DNA of 38,943 nucleotides from Paracoccaceae bacterium (GTDB lineage Bacteria > Pseudomonadota > Alphaproteobacteria > Rhodobacterales > Rhodobacteraceae), in contig JAHRVG010000117.1 in NCBI GenBank assembly GCA_019090795.1, forward strand, positions 1 to 38,943. The letters are read 5' to 3'. This document shows, piece after piece, positions 32,916 to 38,943 of the stretch; position 1 is the stretch's first letter, and the number at the start of each line of letters is the position of its first letter. A program made the position numbers and the translations under genes. The notes under the pieces were generated by a model. It was not told the origin of the DNA. It saw only the letters and a list, made by a program, of their open reading frames with translations, and made no database searches.

Positions 32916-35694
32916 TTAAGCGCGCTCCCTTGGGATCCAGAAATACCGGTGACACAACGGTAGCTGTGTTTTGCTGATCCATATGCCAGATCGTCAAGGT
33001 TTCCCCCATCCGTTCCGTCCCTTTTTCCACCAGTGCCAGAGCAATCGGTTGTCCAATGCTCGGGCTGTTGTAACTTGATGTGACAACCCCGATCGAATGT
33101 AAACCGGATGCGGACTTTTCGACCAAATGCGCACCTGTGGCCAGGGCAACCGCCCCGTCCGGCACCCTTAGCCCCACCAACTGGCGGCGATCCTCTCGGT
33201 TGGCATTGTCGGTGTGCAATCCCCTGTCTCCGACAAAGGCTGCGGTTTTCTTGGCGCGTGGAATGGCAAAACCCAGATCATGGGGCATGACCTCGCCATC
33301 GGTATCCTTGCCGACGATGATGTAACCCTTTTCGGCGCGCAATACAGACAAGGCCTCAACCCCGATTGGCCCCGCGCCCAAAGGTTTACCTGCCAAGATC
33401 ACCGCATCCCACAGGGCGTGCACCTTATCCACCGGAACCGAGATCTCATAGCTGGTATCGCCAGTAAAACTAACCCGTGCCACCCGTGCGGCAGCCTGTT
33501 TAAACCGAGTTTCGCGCCACGTCATATGTGGGAAATCTGCCAGATCAATGCTCAAATCCAGCTGGGCCATAATCTCGCGTGCTTTGGGGCCGGTCACGGT
33601 TACAGTGGGCCAGTTCTGTGTGCAGTCGTGAATAAATATCCGGTCGGGATCATTCCCGTCCTGCCGCCAGCTTTCCAGCGCCGCAGTGACGCTCTCCACA
33701 TGGGACGAGGAGCAGGAAATCACAAAATGGTTGTCGGCCAACCGTGCGATCACCCCATCATCATACACAATTCCGCCCTCGGTCAGCATGAACCCGTAAC
33801 GGATACACCCGGTTTTGAGCGTTGAGATCGTGTTGTAATAGATGAAATTTACAAAAGAGGCAGCATCCGGTCCCATCACCTCGATTTTGCCCAAGGGCGA
33901 TGCGTCCAGAATACCCGCCGCATTGCGCGCCCTCAAAACCTCGCGCGTGATGTCCCGGGCACCGTACCAGCCGGGCCGCAACCAACCGCCATACTCCCCC
34001 AGAGCCGCTCCTGCCGCACGGTGGCGATCCTCCAGCACCAGCCGTTTCAGCGGGTTGAACAACTGCCCCCGCCGCGCGCCGCCATAGAGCCCGATCGGCA
34101 CTGGAACAAACGGCGGGCGGAATGTGGTGGTACCAACCTCGGGAATGGAGCGCCCTTGCAAAGCCGCCATTGCCGCCAGCCCCGTCATGTTCGAGGTCTT
34201 GCCCTGATCTGACGCCATACCAAGGGTGGTGTAGCGTTTCAGATGTTCGACCGAAGCATAGTTCTCCCGCGCCGCCAACTCGATGTCTTTGAGCGTCACA
34301 TCATGCTGAAAGTCGATCCATTGTCGGGCTTTGGCGTCGGGTTTTGGCCAAAGCGGGGTGATCCGGTAGGTTGATTTTTGTTTCGGGACTGGGGCACCGA
34401 TGGCCTTCGCGCGGGCCTCTGATAGGGCGTTATCCAGATCAAACGTGCCATTTGCCGCCCCTGCCGCGCGCATGTTGTCGGGTGCTTTACCGGGGATAAA
34501 GGCCGCAAGGTTTTCGTCCCAGTCCAGCTTGCCCCCCGCGTGCCGCCACAGATGCACTACCGGCGTCAGCCCGCTGGATGCCAGCAGGGTATCGCAGTCA
34601 AAGCGCTGCCCGTTCATTTCCACCCCGTGTAACACCTTGTTGCCAAGTGCCTTGGCTTGCCCCTGTGTCGCATCCAGCACGCGCACCTCACCACCGGCCC
34701 GCCGCAAGATTTCAGCCGCCGGTTCCACAAAGCTGTTGTTTGAAAGCACGGCAATCTTACGCCCGACCAGAACCCCGTAACGGGCAAGATATTCCAGCGC
34801 TCCATCCAGTGACATCACGCCTGGGCGGTCGTTATTGGCGAAAGTAACGGGGCGATCCGTTGCGCCAGTTGCCATCAATATCCGCTTTGCCCGTACCCGC
34901 CACAGAGTCGGGGCAAGGCCAAAGCCTTTGTCCTGCGCCAGAGCAACCATGTTGTGATCGTAAACACCAAAGGCTGTGGTTGCAGGCATTAACCGCCCGC
35001 CCGCGGCCTCGATGGCACGGCATTGCCTAGCCACCCATTGCGCAGGTTTCACCCCCTCGATGTCTTTGCTGCGCCGATACAGACCACCACCAAATTCGGG
35101 ATGATCATCGACCAGTATCACCGATTGCCCGGCCTGTGCGGCCGCCTGTGCACCAGCAAGGCCTGCCGGCCCGCCGCCAATTACCAGCAAATCGCAACGG
35201 ATGTTGTGTTGTTCAGACTGGTAGCCTTCTATTATTTCGGAACCCAGATGGCCAAGCCCGGCCATTTTGCGGATCACCGGCTCGAACAAATGCCAATGCG
35301 GCCACTTGAAGGTTTTATAGTAAAAGCCTGCGGGCATGAACCTGTGAAAGCGGTCGAACACGCCTTTGATGTCGAACTGCGCCGAGGGATAGGCGTTCAC
35401 CGCCCGCGCGCTCATGCCCTCAACAAGGTGGGTTGTAGTAGCCGGACAATTTGGCAGGCTCACATCCTTCAGCGTTAGATCAAATATCGCATTGGGATCG
35501 TCAAACCACACCCCCCAGACCCCGCGCGGGCGGTGATATTTGAAACTGCGGCCCACAATCCGCACCCCGTTCGCCAGCAAGGCAGAGGCCAGCGTGTCGC
35601 CCTTGACCCCCTGATATTTGCGTCCGTCAAAGGTAAAATCCAATGTCTGTTCGCGGTTGATCAGCCCGCCCTTTGCTATGCGAAACCCGCTCAT
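32905..35694 (-). CDS. soxA: Sarcosine oxidase alpha subunit
   Basis: 929 aa, somewhat under the roughly 1000 typical. The N-terminus has the 2Fe-2S-like fold segment of the family (FDGRKYQGVKGDTLASALLANG, RSFKYHRPRG). An NAD-binding Rossmann domain begins at LLVIGGGPAGLAGAQ (about 168-182), with ATGATDRP later. The C-terminal half (about 560-929) is a GcvT/aminomethyltransferase-like folate domain (YGGWLRPGWYGARD, GCIRYGFMLTEGG, TGDTSYEISVP, GVEALSVLRAEKGY, EVMPHDLGF). It transfers the methyl-derived carbon to tetrahydrofolate. It is coupled to soxD by an ATGA overlap. Confidence 0.95.
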   Translation of the reverse strand: MSGFRIAKGGLINREQTLDFTFDGRKYQGVKGDTLASALLANGVRIVGRSFKYHRPRGVWGVWFDDPNAIFDLTLKDVSLPNCPATTTHLVEGMSARAVNAYPSAQFDIKGVFDRFHRFMPAGFYYKTFKWPHWHLFEPVIRKMAGLGHLGSEIIEGYQSEQHNIRCDLLVIGGGPAGLAGAQAAAQAGQSVILVDDHPEFGGGLYRRSKDIEGVKPAQWVARQCRAIEAAGGRLMPATTAFGVYDHNMVALAQDKGFGLAPTLWRVRAKRILMATGATDRPVTFANNDRPGVMSLDGALEYLARYGVLVGRKIAVLSNNSFVEPAAEILRRAGGEVRVLDATQGQAKALGNKVLHGVEMNGQRFDCDTLLASSGLTPVVHLWRHAGGKLDWDENLAAFIPGKAPDNMRAAGAANGTFDLDNALSEARAKAIGAPVPKQKSTYRITPLWPKPDAKARQWIDFQHDVTLKDIELAARENYASVEHLKRYTTLGMASDQGKTSNMTGLAAMAALQGRSIPEVGTTTFRPPFVPVPIGLYGGARRGQLFNPLKRLVLEDRHRAAGAALGEYGGWLRPGWYGARDITREVLRARNAAGILDASPLGKIEVMGPDAASFVNFIYYNTISTLKTGCIRYGFMLTEGGIVYDDGVIARLADNHFVISCSSSHVESVTAALESWRQDGNDPDRIFIHDCTQNWPTVTVTGPKAREIMAQLDLSIDLADFPHMTWRETRFKQAAARVARVSFTGDTSYEISVPVDKVHALWDAVILAGKPLGAGPIGVEALSVLRAEKGYIIVGKDTDGEVMPHDLGFAIPRAKKTAAFVGDRGLHTDNANREDRRQLVGLRVPDGAVALATGAHLVEKSASGLHSIGVVTSSYNSPSIGQPIALALVEKGTERMGETLTIWHMDQQNTATVVSPVFLDPKGARLNAG

Positions 35695-35957
35695 GGCTTG
35701 TTCTTTCGCAATTGTTCAACGCCAAGAACCGCCATGGAAACTGAATCGCGGCGCAGGATAAAGATTTCGGCGCAGGGGCTGTGCATCCAGACCTCACGAA
35801 CCTCGCCCATGGTGTTTTTCTGGGTGTAGAGATAATCGGCCCAATCGGCGGCGGAAACCTTGCGGGTTGTGTCGGGGCGGATTTTGCCCGCCTCGCCGGC
35901 AAAGTGGAATTCCTGTTCGTTGCGCAGACCGCAAAAAGGGCAGGGGAATTGTTGCAT
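35691..35957 (-). CDS. soxD: Sarcosine oxidase delta subunit
   Basis: 88 aa, typical length. The zinc-binding start CPFCGLRNEQEF (C6, C9) is followed by GEAGKIRP and the conserved W-HSPCAEIF segment (C62), together giving the metal site of the delta subunit. It lies 11 bases after soxB and overlaps the start of soxA by four bases. The subunit stabilises the heterotetramer. Confidence 0.93.
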   Translation of the reverse strand: MQQFPCPFCGLRNEQEFHFAGEAGKIRPDTTRKVSAADWADYLYTQKNTMGEVREVWMHSPCAEIFILRRDSVSMAVLGVEQLRKNKP

Positions 35958-35968
35958 GTCTCGGCCTC

Positions 35969-37216
35969 CTAATGCGCGATGCCGGATGCGGCACCCTCAT
36001 CCACCAGATACCCGCTTCGAAACCGGTCCAGATCAAACGGGCGGCTGATGGCGTGGTGCGTGCCCGTCGCCAGCAAATGCGCAAACAGATAGCCCCCTGC
36101 GGGGATCGCCTTGAATCCGCCGGTGCCCCAGCCGCAATTCAAGAACAGCCCGTCAACGCCGCTAGGCCCGATCACCGGCGAGCTATCCGGTGTCACATCC
36201 ACAATCCCGGCCCAATGGCGCAGCAGTTTGACCTTGGCCACAGCGGGGGCCATTTCGATCAGGCCTGAGAGAACGGCCTCTTGCATCGGCAGGTTGCCGC
36301 GCTGCCCATAGGATGGTACCCGATCCAGCCCGCCGCCTATCACCAGCCCGCCTTTGTCGGATTGACTGAAATAGGTGCCAGCCGAGGGTGAAAACGCTAC
36401 GGTGTCGATCACCGGTTTTAACGGTTCGGACACAAATGCCTGCAACGCATAAGACTGGATGGGCAGGCTAACCCCTGCCATCTGTGCCAGTGCTGAGGAG
36501 TGCCCCGCGACTGCTGCCCCGATACGCCCTGCACGGATTGTGCCCTTGCTGGTCTCGACCCCCTTGCAAACGCCGCCCTCGACAATTACATCCAGTACTT
36601 CGCAATTCTGGATGATATCCACCCCCCGTTGATCTGCGCCCCGCGCATAACCCCAAGCCACCGCATCGTGACGCCCGGTGCCCGCACGGCCCTGAAATAC
36701 CGCGCCGTGGATGGGGTAGCGCGCATCGTCGCGAAAATTCAGTACCGGTGCGCGTTTGCGTACATCCTCGGGCCCGAGCAAATCCGCATCAACACCGTTC
36801 AACCGCATAGCGTTCACGGTGCGTGCCGCAATTTCCATTTCCGGCTGCGAATGCGCCAGTATCAACATACCACGCTGGGAAAACATCACGTTGTAATTCA
36901 AATCGCGCGACAGGCCCTCATAAAGTTTCATTGACAATTCATAGAGCGCGACACTTTCGGGATAAAAGTAATTCGAGCGGATCACCGTAGTGTTGCGTCC
37001 GGTGTTACCGCCGCCGAGCCAACCCTTTTCCAGCACCGCAATGCGCCCCACATTGTGGTTCTTGGCCAGATAATAAGCCGTCGCCAAGCCGTGCCCGCCA
37101 CCGCCGATGATGATCACATCATATTCAGCACGCGGCTTGGGGCTGCGCCATGCAGGTTTCCAACCAGTGTGGTTGCGCAAGGCCTCGCGCAGCAGGGAAA
37201 ATGCGGAATAGGTCAT
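35969..37216 (-). CDS. soxB: Sarcosine oxidase beta subunit
   Basis: 415 aa from ATG 37216, giving the characteristic family start MTYSAFSLLREAL. A longer frame upstream lacks homology. The FAD-binding motif DVIIIGGGGHGLATAYYLAK lies at about 31-50. GNTGRNTTVIRSNYF includes the region where the beta subunit holds covalent FMN, and NCGWGTGGFKAIPAGG closes the flavin domain. This subunit oxidises sarcosine. It is the first gene of soxBDAG and is divergent from the MttB-family gene, sharing a promoter region of 116 bases. Confidence 0.94.
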   Translation of the reverse strand: MTYSAFSLLREALRNHTGWKPAWRSPKPRAEYDVIIIGGGGHGLATAYYLAKNHNVGRIAVLEKGWLGGGNTGRNTTVIRSNYFYPESVALYELSMKLYEGLSRDLNYNVMFSQRGMLILAHSQPEMEIAARTVNAMRLNGVDADLLGPEDVRKRAPVLNFRDDARYPIHGAVFQGRAGTGRHDAVAWGYARGADQRGVDIIQNCEVLDVIVEGGVCKGVETSKGTIRAGRIGAAVAGHSSALAQMAGVSLPIQSYALQAFVSEPLKPVIDTVAFSPSAGTYFSQSDKGGLVIGGGLDRVPSYGQRGNLPMQEAVLSGLIEMAPAVAKVKLLRHWAGIVDVTPDSSPVIGPSGVDGLFLNCGWGTGGFKAIPAGGYLFAHLLATGTHHAISRPFDLDRFRSGYLVDEGAASGIAH

Positions 37217-37332
37217 GGGTTTCGCGGTCTGTTGTTTGGGCGATCTTAACTCAACTGAAAATAGGTCTAAACACAAATTTATGGACAGGGGTGTACTTTC
37301 TTGCCATCGTCGGTGGGATCGGAGGATTCTCG

Positions 37333-38877
37333 ATGAGACAGGAAACCACGGGCTGTAAATCGACCAAGCGCCGCCGTCGCTCTTCGTCAAGCGATGCTAA
37401 GCCGGTGCGTATGACGCGTTACAGCCCCCTGCGGCATCCCTTTGCACCGCAAAAGGTTTTTTCTGAGGATGAGATCAACAACATCCACAACACAGCCTTG
37501 CGCGTGTTGCAGGAACTTGGCCTTAAGATACTGTTGCCACAAGCCCGCAAGATTTTCGCTGCTGCGGGGGCGCGGGTGGTTGATCAACTGGTTTTTATTG
37601 GCAGTGATATGGTTCAGGCAGCGTTGCAGTCTGCGCCTGCCTCTATTCGGTTGCGCGCCGCAAATCCGGTGCGTGAACAGGTGTATGAGGAAGGCGCAAT
37701 GCTGTTTTCCGCTGGCTCTGGCTGCCCCAACGCAAACGATCTGATACGCGGACGGCGTGCGGGCAGCCTGCGCGATTATGAAGAAGCGTTAAAACTGGTG
37801 CAAAGCTTTGATGTGATCCACAAACTCGGCCCCTGTGTGGAACCCCAAGACATCCCGATCCACCTGCGCCACTATGAAATGATGCGGGCGCAACTTGAAT
37901 TCAGCGATAAACCGATGTTTGTCTATGCACGTGGTTCTGCGCAGGTGCTTGAGAGTTTCGAACTGATCCAGCGGGCGCTTAATCTGTCTGACGAAGCGTT
38001 TAAAAATGGTGTTTGGGCCACTACGATCATTAATACCAATTCCCCCAGAATGCTGGACCGCCCCATGGCGCAAGGCATCATTGATTTTGCGCGCGCTGGC
38101 CAGATGAGTATTATCACCCCGTTTTGCCTTGCTGGTGCCATGGCCCCGATCACCGTGGCCGGGGCGCTGACCTTGCAACATGCCGAGGCACTGGCCGGGA
38201 TCACGCTGGCGCAACTGGCACGCAAGGGTGCGCCGGTCAGTTATGGCGGATTTAGTTCCAATGTTGATATGAAATCCGGCGCGCCTGCCTTTGGCACTCC
38301 GGAACATGTGAAAATGCAGCTCGGAGGGGGGCAACTGGCACGCCATATCAGCCTGCCGTGGCGCGCGGCCACGGGGGCTGCATCCAACGTGCCGGATATG
38401 CAAGCCGCCAACGAGACGCAAATGGCGATGTGGGGCGCGCTGATGGCGAATGCCACGCTGACGGTACATGCTGCGGGCTGGCTCGAGGGTGGGTTAACTT
38501 TTGGCTATGAGAAATTCATCAATGACGTTGAAGTGCTGCAAATGCTGGCGGAATTATGTGTGAAACCACAGGGAAATGATGCCGAAATCGGTTTTGAAGC
38601 GCTGGCAGATGTGGAACCGGGTGGTCATTTCTTTGCCACGCAACACACGATGGATCGCTACAAAAATGCGTTTTACACGCCGCTGGTCTCTGATCTGGGC
38701 AATTTTGGTACTTGGCAGGAAGGCGGGGCGAAAACCTCGACGCAGCGGGCGAGCGTGGTCTGGCAGCAGGTGCTGGCGGATTTTAAGCGCCCGCCGACCG
38801 GGGCAGAGGCAGCGGCATGTGTGCAATCGTTTATTGCAGAGCGCAAGGCCGCCGGTGGCGCGCCACCGATGGACTGA
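37333..38877 (+). CDS. MttB-family (trimethylamine/betaine) corrinoid methyltransferase, non-pyrrolysine
   Basis: 514 aa from ATG 37333, with GGAGG seven bases upstream. A basic Ser/Arg-rich head (TKRRRRSSSS) is followed by a TIM-barrel methyltransferase: SEDEINNIHNTALRVLQELG, LFSAGSGCPN, LRDYEEALKLVQ, ITPFCLAGAMAPITVAGAL and the TAVHAAG-like Gly-rich end. The frame has no internal TAG, so it is not a pyrrolysine trimethylamine methyltransferase. Known non-Pyl relatives include glycine betaine methyltransferase (MtgB). In marine alphaproteobacteria such genes accompany sarcosine/dimethylglycine enzymes. It would move a methyl group from a quaternary amine to a corrinoid protein, but no corrinoid protein gene is in the window. 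The stop at 38877 is followed by 66 bases with nothing recognised. Confidence 0.88.
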   Translation: MRQETTGCKSTKRRRRSSSSDAKPVRMTRYSPLRHPFAPQKVFSEDEINNIHNTALRVLQELGLKILLPQARKIFAAAGARVVDQLVFIGSDMVQAALQSAPASIRLRAANPVREQVYEEGAMLFSAGSGCPNANDLIRGRRAGSLRDYEEALKLVQSFDVIHKLGPCVEPQDIPIHLRHYEMMRAQLEFSDKPMFVYARGSAQVLESFELIQRALNLSDEAFKNGVWATTIINTNSPRMLDRPMAQGIIDFARAGQMSIITPFCLAGAMAPITVAGALTLQHAEALAGITLAQLARKGAPVSYGGFSSNVDMKSGAPAFGTPEHVKMQLGGGQLARHISLPWRAATGAASNVPDMQAANETQMAMWGALMANATLTVHAAGWLEGGLTFGYEKFINDVEVLQMLAELCVKPQGNDAEIGFEALADVEPGGHFFATQHTMDRYKNAFYTPLVSDLGNFGTWQEGGAKTSTQRASVVWQQVLADFKRPPTGAEAAACVQSFIAERKAAGGAPPMD

Positions 38878-38943
38878 TTTCGTAGATTAAGTTGTATAGC
38901 GTTCCTACCAGCCGGGACGAGTTGTCGCAGCTTTTTCGTTGAC

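Noticed and set aside
37333-38877. Pyrrolysine-containing trimethylamine methyltransferase
   Set aside because: The frame is continuous with no in-frame TAG, and no pyl genes are present.
1-38943. CRISPR arrays, tRNA/rRNA genes, transposases or phage genes
   Set aside because: No repeated spacer pattern, cloverleaf, rRNA-like segment or mobile-element protein was seen while reading both strands; short or degenerate ones could be missed.

Overview
The window looks like a chromosome segment of a marine alphaproteobacterium, most likely Rhodobacteraceae (Roseobacter group). The basis is moderate GC, Fnr/Dnr-type TTGAY-N4-RTCAA boxes, a four-subunit sarcosine oxidase beside a non-pyrrolysine MttB-family methyltransferase, DUF2161 and YcgN-type proteins, and dense ATGA-coupled operons. 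This is inference from family content. No rRNA, tRNA, CRISPR array or insertion sequence was seen, and no gene-free stretch exceeds about 300 bases.

Region A (1-22.8 kb) is the exciting part. A truncated Fnr-family regulator gene at the left edge points away from what looks like its regulon. Four near-palindromic Fnr/Dnr boxes (704, 6276, 12052, 22813) each sit 54-112 bases before the first gene of an operon. Operon 1 encodes two micro-membrane peptides, a CydA-like membrane protein without a CydB partner, a triheme cytochrome c, and a membrane triheme cytochrome c fused to a heme-b type domain. Operon 2 encodes two MauG/cytochrome c peroxidase-like diheme proteins, a Tat-exported Rieske subunit and a molybdopterin enzyme of the arsenite oxidase/iodate reductase family. 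It has the composition of the idrABP1P2 iodate-reduction module, in a different order. Operon 3 encodes a HEAT-repeat protein, a cupredoxin, a 35-aa membrane peptide, a NirV/FGE-like protein, a universal-stress protein with three PCP_red-like domains, a NirJ/AhbD-like radical SAM enzyme ending in another PCP_red-like domain, and a HemY-like oxidase. Operon 4 (minus strand) is a nitroreductase plus MoeA, the latter for molybdenum cofactor.

Taken together, region A reads as an oxygen- or NO-controlled respiratory island. A periplasmic Mo/Fe-S oxidoreductase would be wired through c-type cytochromes and a cupredoxin to an unusual cytochrome bd-like membrane protein. The island appears to carry its own tetrapyrrole-tailoring and Mo-cofactor genes. 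The substrate (iodate is the leading guess) and the direction of electron flow cannot be decided from sequence.

Region B (22.9-27.5 kb) is a hybrid histidine kinase, a divergently encoded OmpR-type response regulator and a BON-MscS channel. Region C (27.4-32.4 kb) holds housekeeping or accessory genes: a capsule-type glycosyltransferase/kinase fusion, threonine aldolase, a YcgN-like cysteine-rich protein, DUF2161 and an Asp/Glu racemase-superfamily enzyme. Region D (32.4-38.9 kb) is a methylated-amine module: soxBDAG on the minus strand, with the racemase-like gene as its last member, and a divergent MttB-family methyltransferase.
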